In this document: piece by piece, positions 42,647-52,032 of the stretch
Position numbering within the stretch: position 1 is the first letter of the stretch
Layout: every line of letters begins with the position of its first letter
Assembly: GCA_903873395.1 (NCBI GenBank)
Contig: CAIQOJ010000054.1
Location: forward strand, 1-64,000
DNA from: an uncultured Acidimicrobiaceae bacterium
GTDB taxonomy: Bacteria > Actinomycetota > Acidimicrobiia > Acidimicrobiales > RAAP-2
DNA length: 64,000 nucleotides
Reading direction: 5' to 3'
Program-made: the position numbers and the translations under genes
The notes under the pieces: generated by a model
Databases searched by the model: none
What the model was told of the DNA's origin: nothing
What the model saw: only the letters and a program-made list of their open reading frames with translations

Positions 42647-43531
42647 ATGGGCGACAGCGGCAACACGGACACGGGCGCCGGCACGGACGGCGGCGGCGAC
42701 CTCGACCGCCACCTGCAGGCCATCGAGGAGCAGGGCTTCACCATCGTGGAGGACGCCGTCGACCTCGACCTCGTCGACGCACTAGTGGACGACCTCGACC
42801 GCCTGGTCCACGACCTCGGGATCACCCCGGCCAACAACGCGTTCGAGGGGACCCGGACCATCCGGGTCTACAACCTGCTGGCCCACGGCCCCCGGTTCGA
42901 GCAGATCCCGGTCCACCCGGCCGTCCTGCCCATCTGCCAGGGCGTGCTCGACCGCGGCCTACTGGTGTCGTCGCTCTCGTCGATCGACATCGGCCCGGGC
43001 GAGACAGCCCAGCCGATCCACGCCGACGACCAGGTGCTCCCCCTGCCCAAGCCCCACCCGGCCACCGTGTGCAACACCATGTGGGCGCTGACCGACTTCA
43101 CCGAGGCCAACGGGGCCACCCGGCTCGTCCCGGGCTCCCACACGGCCGACCACTCCCCCGACCTCACTCGCTCCTACGACACCGTGCCCGCCGAGATGTC
43201 CCGGGGCAGCGTGCTGGTGTGGCACGGCAGCCTGTGGCACGGGGGCGGCGCCAACACGACGTCGGAGCGGCGGGTCGGCATCGCCATGAACTACTGCGCC
43301 GGCTACATCCGCCAGCAGGAGAACCAGCAGCTCGGCCTGGACCGGGCCACCGTCGCCCGGTTCCCCCGCCGGCTGCAGGAGCTCGTCGGCTACGGCATCT
43401 ACCGGGGACTCATCGGCCACATCGACAAGCAGGTCCCGGCGAACGTGCTGCTCGACGCCGGTGCCGACCCGATGCTGCTGTGGGACCTGGCCACGCCGTC
43501 GACGACCGGTGCCGAGGACCCGGCCGGCTGA
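42647..43531 (+). CDS. Phytanoyl-CoA dioxygenase family protein
   Basis: 294 aa. PhyH fold: I-E-E-Q-G-F-T-I-V-E-D-A-V start, iron site H125-A-D127 and distal H198 (L-W-H-G-G-G), then R208/R209 for 2-oxoglutarate, plus the family motif L-V-P-G-S-H. The N-terminal 18 residues are Gly/Thr/Asp-rich and probably disordered. It is divergent from the truncated DUF2127 gene with only 16 bp between starts. Its base composition is visibly more GC-rich than the flanks, suggesting origin from a different genome or strain. Confidence 0.87.
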   Translation: MGDSGNTDTGAGTDGGGDLDRHLQAIEEQGFTIVEDAVDLDLVDALVDDLDRLVHDLGITPANNAFEGTRTIRVYNLLAHGPRFEQIPVHPAVLPICQGVLDRGLLVSSLSSIDIGPGETAQPIHADDQVLPLPKPHPATVCNTMWALTDFTEANGATRLVPGSHTADHSPDLTRSYDTVPAEMSRGSVLVWHGSLWHGGGANTTSERRVGIAMNYCAGYIRQQENQQLGLDRATVARFPRRLQELVGYGIYRGLIGHIDKQVPANVLLDAGADPMLLWDLATPSTTGAEDPAG

Positions 43532-43559
43532 CCGACGGCGGCGCAGGGTCGGGACTCAC

Positions 43560-43925
43560 CCCTGCGGCCACAGGTCCTTGAACTCCCGGCCCCGTACCCG
43601 TGCGCACCGAGCCCCGCGCCGCCCGCCGGAGCCGCTCGGCCAGCAGCGTGCAGTTGGGCAGGCCGGTCAGGTTGTCGTGCGGGGCCCAGTGGGAGAGGTT
43701 GGCCTGTTCCGTCCTGGAGGATGCTGCGGGTGTCGGCGAACGCCCGCTCTGTGCGCACCAGGCCGCCGTCGCTACCCAGGCGCACCACCGTGCGCGCCAG
43801 GAGGTCGGCGGGCAGTCTGAGTCGGGCGGCGTCTTCGTGGATGGCGGCCGTGCACAGGTCGCGCCAGTGCAGGTCGTCCTTGACGGCCATCCCCAGGTCC
43901 ACCTCCATCAACACCACCTGCTGCC
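43560..43925 (-). pseudogene. Remnant of a sensor-GGDEF diguanylate cyclase
   Basis: Reading the minus strand, a GC-rich frame gives M-E-V-D-L-G-M-A-V-K-D-D-L-H-W-R-D-L and R-A-F-A-D-T-R-S-I-L-Q-D-G (about 43910-43710). After a frame change it continues N-L-S-H-W-A-P-H-D-N-L-T-G-L-P-N-C-T-L-L-A-E-R-L (about 43700-43625). The latter is the invariant entry of GGDEF domains (HD-x-LTGLPNR). The rest of the GGDEF domain, including the active site, is missing. So this is a frameshifted, truncated relic; no intact cyclase remains. Confidence 0.6.
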
Positions 43926-43935
43926 GCTGACGCGA

Positions 43936-44007
43936 CGGCCGTACGGGACGTGAACCCACGACCCCTCGCGTGTCATGCGCGTGCGCTACCAACTGCGCCG
44001 ACGGCCC
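43936..44007 (-). pseudogene. Decayed tRNA-Val(GAC) copy
   Basis: Matches the intact tRNA at 41949-42020 with 7 differences in 72 positions. The changes break function: acceptor pair 1-72 becomes G-G, anticodon-stem pair 28-42 becomes G-A, and the near-invariant A58 of the T-loop becomes C. The anticodon GAC is kept. Same strand and same relation to a DUF2127 gene as the intact copy. Confidence 0.85.
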
Positions 44008-44102
44008 GTGCCTCTGGCGATACAACTCGGACCCCAGGGGACCCACAACCGTCATCGCTCCCGACCACCAAGGTTCAGCCGCCCAGGAAGCCGACCCTCA
44101 CG

Positions 44103-44927
44103 TCATGACCCTGTTGCAACCAACGGCTCAACGTCAGGCGTTGCCCGTTCGACAGCTTCCCAACCTCCTAGGTGACGGCGCCGCTCCTCTTCGGCGGCAT
44201 AGCCGCCACGGACACCGAAGAGGCGTTTGGCCCACAGGAGATAGGCCACAACCAGGACGTTTACCACAAAGGCTGCACCTTTCCAGATGCTCAGTCGCAG
44301 CGAGAGTTCGTAGATCTCGTAGGGGATCAAGAGCGTCGTGGCTACGAACGTCAGGTACTCGGCCCATCGGCGATTACGCCAGAGACCCACCATTTCCACA
44401 CCTTCCAAGACGGCATAGACAAGGACGATCGTGGCCAAGGTGTAGAGGTGTGAAGGCGTGTAGTCGAACGCCTTGCGCAGATAGCCCAGAACTCCTCGGA
44501 TCCGACCCGTTCCCGGGCCCCCTCCGTCAAGGGCAGTCATCAGATTCGTGTAGTAGGTGTGCAGGGCTGCATCGTGGCGAGCGAAAAGGATGAAGGCGAT
44601 GCCTAGCGAACCGAGCACCAGCACATGGAAGGCTCGATCCAAGGCGATCAGACGCAGCACGTAGCGATCTCGAAGTATCGGACCTCGCGCAGGGACGGTG
44701 ATCGCGTGTCGATCGGGCACTCGTTCCATGGATGGATCGGTGGGGATGGGCACCGCGACCCATGCATCGCAGCGCAGGCAGCGACACCACCGGAGACCTC
44801 CGTGCTCTCGCACAACGACCGCATCCTCGTGAGTGACAATGCGTGCGTCTGCCCCCACGGTGGCATGACCCTCAAGCGCGCACGTGAGGAGTTCGTACCG
44901 ATTGGTAGGGCGAGTCGCACGGGCCAC
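44103..44927 (-). CDS. DUF2127 family membrane protein, full length
   Basis: 274 aa from a GTG at 44927. The N-terminal domain has a C-R-C-L-R-C cluster like a small zinc ribbon (about residues 45-55). It is followed by four or more membrane helices: G-S-L-G-I-A-F-I-L-F, L-A-T-I-V-L-V-Y-A-V-L-E-G-V-E, Y-L-T-F-V-A-T-T-L-L-I-P and V-V-N-V-L-V-V-A-Y-L-L-W-A-K. The C-terminal pattern W-R-N-R-R-W-A-E-Y-L-T is typical of DUF2127. Function unknown. It is the intact relative of the gene at 42037-42630. Confidence 0.85.
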   Translation of the reverse strand: MARATRPTNRYELLTCALEGHATVGADARIVTHEDAVVVREHGGLRWCRCLRCDAWVAVPIPTDPSMERVPDRHAITVPARGPILRDRYVLRLIALDRAFHVLVLGSLGIAFILFARHDAALHTYYTNLMTALDGGGPGTGRIRGVLGYLRKAFDYTPSHLYTLATIVLVYAVLEGVEMVGLWRNRRWAEYLTFVATTLLIPYEIYELSLRLSIWKGAAFVVNVLVVAYLLWAKRLFGVRGGYAAEEERRRHLGGWEAVERATPDVEPLVATGS

Positions 44928-45039
44928 CCTCGTACGTTAGGCCGACTCCACCTGCCGAGGCACTCCCCACAAGTTCTGCGGCACGCTTTGACGTGAGAGT
45001 CGGCTCATCGCGTCGGCGGGTGGGAACCCATCGACCGGT

Positions 45040-46407
45040 TTAGGCGTGAGCTCCGAACTTGGTCACCAATCCTGCCGTCACGGCGAACTGAGGGCTCCCG
45101 AGCGGGGCGAGGTACTGGGCGTAGGCGGCCAGCGATCGAGGCATCTCCGTCAGCAACGTCCCGGATCCATCGGGCTTGAAGAAGTAGGCGTCGTAGATGA
45201 CGTTATGGGTGGCGATGAAGTCGGCAAGCCCTTGGATGTAGGTCGGATCGTCGCCCGCACCACCCATGGAGCCAACCGCGCACAGGCCCCATTCGGGCAG
45301 GCTCATGGGCTTCCCATGTGCCTGTGCATACGCACCCACCGCGTTCAAGGCATTCACACGTGTCGTCAGAGCCGTCCACCGTGCCTGAGGCGTCAACGAA
45401 GTGTTGCTGATACCGCTGTCATAGGCATCGATTCCGATGATGTCGACCACGTCGTCACCGGGGTACCACTGATCCAGCGGGATGGGGCGCCAGTAGGCGT
45501 TGACCGTCCAATCGAAGAGGAAGTGGGCACCGGGCACGGCGCGCATGGCCCGAACGATCCTGGCCCAATAGGCAGCCCAGGTGCCATACAACGCCGGATC
45601 CGTGCCGATGGTGGCCGCATACTGACTGGTGTCGTTTGCTTCCCAACCCAGTCGAATCACGGAGTCGCCGAGACCTTCGTTGACAAGGTTGGTGGCCAAC
45701 TGGGTGGCATAGCCGTCATAGGCACCAGCGGCACCCTGCTGGCGCCAATCAGCAGGGGCGGTGTCGGGCACCATCGGTTGGCTGATGATGAGGCGTCGGC
45801 CGGGGACAGCTTGCTTCCACGCCATCCAGTTCATGTCCTGGCTCGGCGGATGGACCCACCAGACATTGGTCCACGTCGCCCAACTCGGCTTGCAGTTGTT
45901 GAACAAGAGCACACAGTTGATCGTCGCACCTGTGGCCGCCACGAAGGTCTGCATGAGCGCCTGACTGTTCTTCGGGTAGATGCAGTTCGATGTAGTCGAC
46001 GTACCCGACGCCGTTGCGGCAAACGAGGCTGCTCGACCGATGGGACCAGTTGTTGACGCCGCAGGCACGGAGGTGGTTGTGGACGACCCAGCGATCGACG
46101 GGGAGGTTGTGCTTCCCGAGGAGTTCGCGGCCGACACAGAATTCGGGATCGCTGGCGTGGCACGTGTCGTCGTGGTGGATTGAGCAGCAGGTGTTGCGTT
46201 CGCTGCCATCCGTGGGGCAGACGGCGCTAGTCGGCCGCTTGCGCTCGATACTCCGGCAACGGGTCCAGACGTGGTCGACGCGGTTGCCTCCGAAGCATGT
46301 GGGCTGGAACCAACCGACGGGCCGGTTACAACGACGGCAAGGCTGGCAACGAGTGCGCCGATCACTACTGCCGTACGTACGTACACGCCTCCTCGCCCCA
46401 TCGCCAC
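45040..46407 (-). CDS. Secreted GH26-like glycosidase
   Basis: 455 aa. Signal peptide or anchor (V-V-I-G-A-L-V-A-S-L-A-V-V-V, residues about 14-30) and a Ser/Thr/Ala-rich linker to about residue 135. The catalytic barrel follows: V-I-R-L-G-W-E-A-N-D-T-S (candidate acid/base Glu), W-T-V-N-A-Y-W, G-D-D-V-V-D-I-I-G-I-D-A-Y-D and S-L-P-E-W-G-L (candidate nucleophile Glu). The layout fits GH26 beta-mannanase-type enzymes. Placed at the edge of the surface-glycan locus, it may trim that polymer or degrade plant or algal mannan. Confidence 0.8.
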   Translation of the reverse strand: MAMGRGGVYVRTAVVIGALVASLAVVVTGPSVGSSPHASEATASTTSGPVAGVSSASGRLAPSAPRMAANATPAAQSTTTTRATPAIPNSVSAANSSGSTTSPSIAGSSTTTSVPAASTTGPIGRAASFAATASGTSTTSNCIYPKNSQALMQTFVAATGATINCVLLFNNCKPSWATWTNVWWVHPPSQDMNWMAWKQAVPGRRLIISQPMVPDTAPADWRQQGAAGAYDGYATQLATNLVNEGLGDSVIRLGWEANDTSQYAATIGTDPALYGTWAAYWARIVRAMRAVPGAHFLFDWTVNAYWRPIPLDQWYPGDDVVDIIGIDAYDSGISNTSLTPQARWTALTTRVNALNAVGAYAQAHGKPMSLPEWGLCAVGSMGGAGDDPTYIQGLADFIATHNVIYDAYFFKPDGSGTLLTEMPRSLAAYAQYLAPLGSPQFAVTAGLVTKFGAHA

Positions 46408-46521
46408 AACCTCCTAGAATCTGGCCGTCTCTCCCCTATCGTCAGGACAACCAGAACCCTTGAGCACGAACTCCCGCATGTGGATCCAGCCGTTGGAAGA
46501 GGTCGGATCTGAGGTTGCGCC

Positions 46522-47610
46522 GTGAAGGTCATCTTTCATCCGAGAGCTCCGAGTAATCCCTACCAAGACCTGCTCGTTTCTGCCCTTGCCGACCAAGGGG
46601 TCGAGGTGACGTATCTGCCCGGACCAGGGCGTTCCCACACCCTCCTCCTCCTCGCGTTTCCATGGAAGCTTCTCCTTGCTCGGATGGCTGGCGCCCGCAT
46701 CCTGCATATCCACTGGACCTACTTCTTCGCCCCGGCCTGGGCCTACGAACTTCCCGGAGGGCGACGCATCATGGGGTTCTGGTTCAAGATGGTGATCAGG
46801 TGGGCCCGGCTGATCGGAATCCGGGTGATCTGGACGGCACACAACGTCACCCCGCATTACCCGATCTTCCATGACGACCGAGCTATGCGTCGCTGGCTGA
46901 TAGCCAAGTGCGACGCCATCGTGGCCCACGGAGTTGGCACTCTGGCCTCGTTGGCTGAACTCGGCGCCCACGATGTCGTAGTGATCCCTGTGGGTGCCTA
47001 CACCGACCACTATCCCGATGATCTTGACCGGCAGTCAGCTCGCAGGATCCTCGACGTCAATGACGACGCGTTCCTCATTGCTTCCGTTGGTGGGATCGCC
47101 CCCTATAAAGGCATCGACCTCCTACTTGACGCAGTGGTCAACCTGACTTCGGATGTCGATGTTCACGTGGTTGTCGCAGGGAACTGCGCTGACGTCGAGC
47201 TCGCCGATCGCCTGCAGTCACTCGCTGCCCAAGTGCCCGATCGAATCCTTGTCCGATTCGGGTTCGTTCCCGATGACGAGATTCAGATCTACTTGCGTGC
47301 TGCCGATGTCGGTGCGTTTCCCTTTCGGGCCATCACCAACTCCGGATCCGTGACCCTGGCCTTAACGTTCGGTCTACCGGTGGTGATCCCCGACCTTCCC
47401 GAGTTGGCAGACCTACCGAAGGAGGTCGCCATCCGTTACGAACCAGGAGAAGATGGGCTCGCCGATGCCCTCCGGTCAGCATCATCCATGGAGGCGGCCG
47501 AACTGGCTTCCATGGGGATCGCCGCTACTGCGTTCGCTGACTCGCTTACTTGGGAGGCCACGGCTCGAGCTACGGCCGACGTCTATCGAACAGTTGTCAA
47601 TCGCCACTAG
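46522..47610 (+). CDS. Glycosyltransferase family 4-like protein
   Basis: 362 aa from a GTG. GT-B fold: the N-terminal half has H-I-H-W-T-Y and T-A-H-N-V-T-P-H; the C-terminal half has I-A-S-V-G-G-I-A-P-Y-K-G-I-D-L-L and A-A-D-V-G-A-F-P-F with the donor-binding end S-G-S-V-T-L-A-L-T-F-G-L-P-V-V. It adds a sugar during surface glycan assembly; donor and acceptor unknown. Transcribed opposite to the rest of the locus. Confidence 0.85.
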   Translation: MKVIFHPRAPSNPYQDLLVSALADQGVEVTYLPGPGRSHTLLLLAFPWKLLLARMAGARILHIHWTYFFAPAWAYELPGGRRIMGFWFKMVIRWARLIGIRVIWTAHNVTPHYPIFHDDRAMRRWLIAKCDAIVAHGVGTLASLAELGAHDVVVIPVGAYTDHYPDDLDRQSARRILDVNDDAFLIASVGGIAPYKGIDLLLDAVVNLTSDVDVHVVVAGNCADVELADRLQSLAAQVPDRILVRFGFVPDDEIQIYLRAADVGAFPFRAITNSGSVTLALTFGLPVVIPDLPELADLPKEVAIRYEPGEDGLADALRSASSMEAAELASMGIAATAFADSLTWEATARATADVYRTVVNRH

Positions 47611-47764
47611 GTGACCGCTACAACTGCCGACGGGATGCTACGTGCCACAACGCTACGACCACGCCACCGCAAACACCGATGGATGCATGCACCGAGGCAG
47701 TTCCGGTGGCTGATCGCTCCCGCCGAGACGATGGGCCCGGCCGTGCGAGCCTCACCACGTTTTG

Positions 47765-48367
47765 TCAGCCTTCCCACTCCACGCGGGTCCACCGTCCATC
47801 GCGTGCCGCCTCCGATCGAATCCATCCCGGTGCCAACACGAGTTCTTTGACGACCTTCGCCGGACTTCCGGCGGCCAGAACGCCGGCCGGGACATCCCGG
47901 GTGACGACAGATCCTGCGGCAACCACCGACCCTTTGCCGATGGTCACGCCGGCAAGCACCGTCACTCCCCTGCCTAGCCAGACGTTGTCTTCGATCACGA
48001 CCTCGGCGAGTCTGACCGGAGTTTCGCTATCTACCTGGTGGTAGCTCGAATCTGTGATCGAACAGCCATCACCGATCATCACGACATTGCCGATGCGAAT
48101 GGAGTGCGCCGCCACGATGGTGCAGCCCTGGTTCCAGTTGGTCCCGCTACCGACGGACAGCGTCCCGCCTGCCACAGCCCCAATCTCCGACTTCCTCACT
48201 GCAGCCTCGGAGCGCACCCGGCGACCCAAGACGATCCTCCCTTTCCCCACCCATACGGGTTGGCGGCCCTGGATGACCACGGGCGTCCACCGACCCGTGA
48301 CCAGGAGTACGCGGATCGTTCCGATCAAGCTCCCCACGGCGGTGCCAACGGTCTGCCACGAGATCAT
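47765..48367 (-). CDS. Hexapeptide-repeat acyltransferase (maltose O-acetyltransferase-like)
   Basis: 200 aa from the ATG at 48367, which overlaps the flippase stop by 4 bp. Left-handed beta-helix with I-G-x-x-V-V/I-G-D-G-type hexads (R-I-G-N-V-V-M-I-G-D-G-C-S-I), V-I-E-D-N-V-W-L-G-R-G-V, I-G-K-G-S-V-V-A-A-G-S-V-V and P-A-G-V-L-A-A-G-S-P-A-K. It O-acetylates a sugar, probably of the polymer made by the neighbouring genes. Confidence 0.9.
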   Translation of the reverse strand: MISWQTVGTAVGSLIGTIRVLLVTGRWTPVVIQGRQPVWVGKGRIVLGRRVRSEAAVRKSEIGAVAGGTLSVGSGTNWNQGCTIVAAHSIRIGNVVMIGDGCSITDSSYHQVDSETPVRLAEVVIEDNVWLGRGVTVLAGVTIGKGSVVAAGSVVTRDVPAGVLAAGSPAKVVKELVLAPGWIRSEAARDGRWTRVEWEG

Positions 48368-49725
48368 GGCAGCACCATGGCAGCAAACGTCGCAGGTAGC
48401 TTGCGCACCCCCACATAGCGGGCAAGAACAATGATCGAGACGACGCAATAGCCCGCTTGGCCAACAAACCAACCTGGTCCCAGAGCATCAAGGCCAAACC
48501 CGAGCGCCACCCACACGCTGACGAGCACGGCCACGGTGCCGGCAACGTTCACCACCACGTAGGCCGCCACCCGCTTCCTGCCCAAAAGAACGATGTCGCT
48601 CACATAGTTGAAGCAGAAGAACACGCTCCCGGCTGCCCCCCAACGCAGAAAACCGACACTGTGCTCTGCATAGACGGGCCCGAAGAGCCCCAAGATCAAA
48701 GGTGCCGCCACCACCATGAGCAGGGCCAAGGGCAGCGTGACCAGATAGGCCGCCCGAAGTGCCTTGCGGATGGGCTCGAGGAAACCGTCCGGATGGGCGG
48801 CCAGTTCGGCGAACAAGGACGAAGCGGTCATCGAGGGCACGATGGTCAGTACGCCGAGAATTTGCATCGCCACGGCGACGAATCCCGCCGATGTCGCCCC
48901 CAGTCGGGCCAGGACAAAGACGGGCAGCAAGGAAGTAGGAAGCATGGCTACCAACGTGGCCACCTGAGCACCACCAGCAAACCGTGCATGTGTTCGCAGC
49001 CAGTGAAAGCCCAGGGTGAAGCGAGGGCGGGGTGCTCGATGCAGCCTCCACCGAATGAGTGCCAGATCGATGATTGCCGCCGTACAGGCGTAGATGAGGG
49101 CGATGAGGAACAGTCCCCGAGCTCCACTGCCGATGAGGGCAAGCATGGCGGCATAGCGAACAGCCATCGATGTCATGTCCTTGCCCACCGTCCAACCCAC
49201 TTCTTGGCGTGCCAGGAATGCCGGGTCGCATACCGCGACGATGAGTGAGCAAGCCACATATGCGGCAAGCATCGCCAGGGCAACGGGTGCCGCAAGTCCA
49301 AGCCGACTTACTGGTAGTCCGAGATGGTGCGGGAGGAACCACACGATGGCCAGCAAGATGACCCCAACACCGACAACCGCCGTCAGCGCCCCGCGCAGAG
49401 CCAAGGCCTGATCGCGTTCACCAGCTAGATAGGCAACGACGGTGCTCGGAAGCCCCAAGGCCGCAGCCGTCGTCAGGGGGCCCAACGCGCCGGTGATAGC
49501 GGCCACAACGCCGATTGCTGCAGGCGACCAGTGCCGAGCAACGATCAAGGTGAGCAATCCGCCCAAGAGTCCGAGTGCGAGATTGTCGCCAATGAGAAGG
49601 ACCGAGGTCCGATACACCCGGTCGCCGCGCACTGCTGACACGAGGCGTCGACCCACGCCGGGTCGATTTCCCGATTCGGCTTCTCCATCGCCGATCTCCC
49701 CAAGGGAGGTGTCGTTTCCCGCCAT
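48364..49725 (-). CDS. Polysaccharide flippase (Wzx/MATE-like)
   Basis: 453 aa from the ATG at 49725. About 12-14 membrane helices; the early helix L-I-G-D-N-L-A-L-G-L-L-G-G, P-V-F-V-L-A-R-L-G-A-T-S-A-G-F-V-A-V-A and the P-L-A-L-L-M-V-V-A-A-P block fit the oligosaccharide flippase superfamily. It would move lipid-linked repeat units across the membrane. It is in a minus-strand operon of five genes (53437 down to 47765). Confidence 0.87.
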   Translation of the reverse strand: MAGNDTSLGEIGDGEAESGNRPGVGRRLVSAVRGDRVYRTSVLLIGDNLALGLLGGLLTLIVARHWSPAAIGVVAAITGALGPLTTAAALGLPSTVVAYLAGERDQALALRGALTAVVGVGVILLAIVWFLPHHLGLPVSRLGLAAPVALAMLAAYVACSLIVAVCDPAFLARQEVGWTVGKDMTSMAVRYAAMLALIGSGARGLFLIALIYACTAAIIDLALIRWRLHRAPRPRFTLGFHWLRTHARFAGGAQVATLVAMLPTSLLPVFVLARLGATSAGFVAVAMQILGVLTIVPSMTASSLFAELAAHPDGFLEPIRKALRAAYLVTLPLALLMVVAAPLILGLFGPVYAEHSVGFLRWGAAGSVFFCFNYVSDIVLLGRKRVAAYVVVNVAGTVAVLVSVWVALGFGLDALGPGWFVGQAGYCVVSIIVLARYVGVRKLPATFAAMVLP

Positions 49726-49737
49726 CAACAACTCGCC

Positions 49738-52032
49738 CTACCGATACACCTGAGCATTGGGGCTCGAGTAGACCCGATTCTTGTTGTCTTGAAGAAAATT
49801 CGTCGGCGTGGCAAACGTCGACCCTTGGTTTTCTACCTGTCCATACGATCTGCCGGCCACATTCGCCCCAGTAAGGAGCACCCACGATCCCTGGTCGATG
49901 GTGGCCGGGGTCAGATCTTGGTGGTTCGTTGCCGCCCGTGGCGTGCCAGCCCAAATGCGCAGCGTGCCATAACGATCGCTCCAGATGAGTCCTGTTGTCG
50001 TGGCGTGTCGATCCAACCATCCTGCGGCCGCTACGTCCTGGTCGGTGATGTAGAAGTTGTCATAGGCGCGTCCCGCATTGGTCAGCACCGGACTTTGACC
50101 GCCGACAAGGCCGAATGACGACGCAAACAGCACCAGAAGCACGAACACGGCGATAGCTACCGCTGCCGCTCGGACCTTGGTTTCCAACCAGATGACGACA
50201 TACGCCAGAGGCACACTCAACACCATGGCGGCCTGCACTTGAGCCCGGTCCTGGTTGTAGAACTCGGCCAAGGTGCCGCTGATGCGAATGAGTCCGATAA
50301 GGGCCACAGTGACACTGGCCAGCACCGCCACTTCAAGGGGCACCGGAGTTCGACGATTGCGCAGAAGGATGATCGCCGTCCCCACGACGATGGCCACCAA
50401 GATCAACTGGGCGACCAGGGGCAGCACACTCGTGATGATGCCGTGCACGGAGGTGATCGGCGAGGCAGGAGCAGCGGCTGGGTATGCCGAGGTGATCGAC
50501 GTCGGGTAGGGATTGAGCCAGTGTTCTTTGGTCGAAGCTTCTTTGGCTACTTGGTAGAACGCCGACGGATCCAGGGTCTTGCTGACCCCGGCATTGATCC
50601 ACCTCGAAAGAAGTGAGCCATTTCCGGATGGCAACAGGCTCGGGCCTCTATTGGCAAAAGCTGTAGACACTCCCGTGACGTTCTTGGCCGTCCGGGTGAT
50701 GACCCCATCCCAGAGAACGACCATGGCAATGCCACCAAGTACCACGATCCCTGAAATGAAGGGTGGCCCCGAACTCTCTGCACCCCTGATAGTTCGGACT
50801 TTTCGCACGACCCAATAGCCGACCGCAGTTGCCAACAAGGTCTGCATGACGAGATACGAGGTCGTGTAGTGCGACACCACCAACGCACCCAGTACGAAGA
50901 GCGACGTCACGGTCCTGGCAGTCCGGGCCAGTCCAGCGTCAAAGAGCACGATCAGCAGGAGGGCGAGGTAGAAGAAGCCGACCTGCTGACGGGTGATGGC
51001 ACTGAGCTGGCCAGCGAACTGGGCGAGCACGATGATGTAGGCCGCTGCCACGACAGCCCCGCGGGCTGGAAGCCAGCGCCGAACGAACCCGAGCACCAAA
51101 GCCGGTACCGCCGCCAACAGAAGTGGATAGCAGCCCTTGAATACGGCCAGGCCAGACAGTCCGCTGACCTTGGACACGGCCACCGGCAATGCAGTGATGC
51201 TGAGCATGGCCGAGTACGGGTCACCGTTTTTGGGAGGCAGCCACCGTCCGGTGTTGGAGGCGAAGTTGAAGCGCTGGAACTCCTGTTGGATATCGAATCC
51301 GTACAGGTGGTTACTTCGGAAGGAATAGAGGTACACGACCGTCAGGGCAACGCTGTAGAGCACCCACTGGATGCGACCGATGGACCAGCGTTCCGCCCAC
51401 ACGACGGCCGCCACCACGGAAGCGGCGACGATGGCCAGGACCACGTACGTCACCATCGTTCCCAATCGGTTATTGAGACGTTCAGCTGCCACAAGTCCCA
51501 GAACAGGAAGCATGGCAAACCCGATGGCCGATACATACGACGGTCGAACGACACTAGATGGCACCAGTGCCAGCACCGGGTCGATTCCACGTGGGCAAGC
51601 CGCTGCGGCCACCAGCGAGATCACAATGATCCCGATGGCCAATGGAGCGGTGGCGAACGCCCGGTAGTTGCCAACGATCGCCACAAGCGCACCGGCGAGA
51701 GCGGACCATGCCATGACCACAGCAACGCCGGTCCCAGCCACCAGAGCCAACTGTGCTGCATGGGAGCTCAGTCGGATCCGTGCGGCACCCACCACGGTGG
51801 CCCCAGGAAGCACGATCAGTAAAGCGACCAGCGCAAGCCGGCTCAGCACCAGGTCGCTACGGGTGGCCAATGCCGCTACGAACAGAACGACGAGCACGAG
51901 GGTGGACCATCGCGTGATCCACCAGCCTTGGTGCATGCGGTGCGCAGGCCTCTTTGACGGCGGTCCGTCGACGGTGCTGTCTTCCGGAGGATCGATCGGG
52001 CTACGAGTATCGACTACAGACGTAGAACTCAT
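49738..52032 (-). CDS. Large multi-helix membrane protein, GT-C/DUF2206-like
   Basis: 764 aa. About 14 or more helices in the first two thirds, then a soluble C-terminal part of about 200 residues after two more helices (V-A-Y-V-V-I-W-L-E-T-K). The loop Y-G-F-D-I-Q-Q-E-F-Q-R-F-N with P-Y-S-A-M-L-S-I-T-A-L-P is like archaeal/bacterial DUF2206 GT-C proteins; the acidic residues there could be catalytic. It may transfer a sugar from a polyprenol donor or polymerise units. The ATG overlaps the previous stop by 4 bp. Confidence 0.75.
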   Translation of the reverse strand: MSSTSVVDTRSPIDPPEDSTVDGPPSKRPAHRMHQGWWITRWSTLVLVVLFVAALATRSDLVLSRLALVALLIVLPGATVVGAARIRLSSHAAQLALVAGTGVAVVMAWSALAGALVAIVGNYRAFATAPLAIGIIVISLVAAAACPRGIDPVLALVPSSVVRPSYVSAIGFAMLPVLGLVAAERLNNRLGTMVTYVVLAIVAASVVAAVVWAERWSIGRIQWVLYSVALTVVYLYSFRSNHLYGFDIQQEFQRFNFASNTGRWLPPKNGDPYSAMLSITALPVAVSKVSGLSGLAVFKGCYPLLLAAVPALVLGFVRRWLPARGAVVAAAYIIVLAQFAGQLSAITRQQVGFFYLALLLIVLFDAGLARTARTVTSLFVLGALVVSHYTTSYLVMQTLLATAVGYWVVRKVRTIRGAESSGPPFISGIVVLGGIAMVVLWDGVITRTAKNVTGVSTAFANRGPSLLPSGNGSLLSRWINAGVSKTLDPSAFYQVAKEASTKEHWLNPYPTSITSAYPAAAPASPITSVHGIITSVLPLVAQLILVAIVVGTAIILLRNRRTPVPLEVAVLASVTVALIGLIRISGTLAEFYNQDRAQVQAAMVLSVPLAYVVIWLETKVRAAAVAIAVFVLLVLFASSFGLVGGQSPVLTNAGRAYDNFYITDQDVAAAGWLDRHATTTGLIWSDRYGTLRIWAGTPRAATNHQDLTPATIDQGSWVLLTGANVAGRSYGQVENQGSTFATPTNFLQDNKNRVYSSPNAQVYR

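Noticed and set aside
41948-44007. Integrative mobile element at tRNA-Val
   Set aside because: The tRNA duplication invites this, but there is no integrase, excisionase or replication gene, and the whole tRNA rather than a short attachment core is duplicated. Allele-block insertion or old duplication fits better.
45046-46056. 336-aa plus-strand frame
   Set aside because: Antisense to the GH26-like gene, which has a signal peptide and catalytic motifs.
48457-49248. 263-aa plus-strand frame rich in His and Gln
   Set aside because: Antisense of the flippase helices; no start signal or domain.
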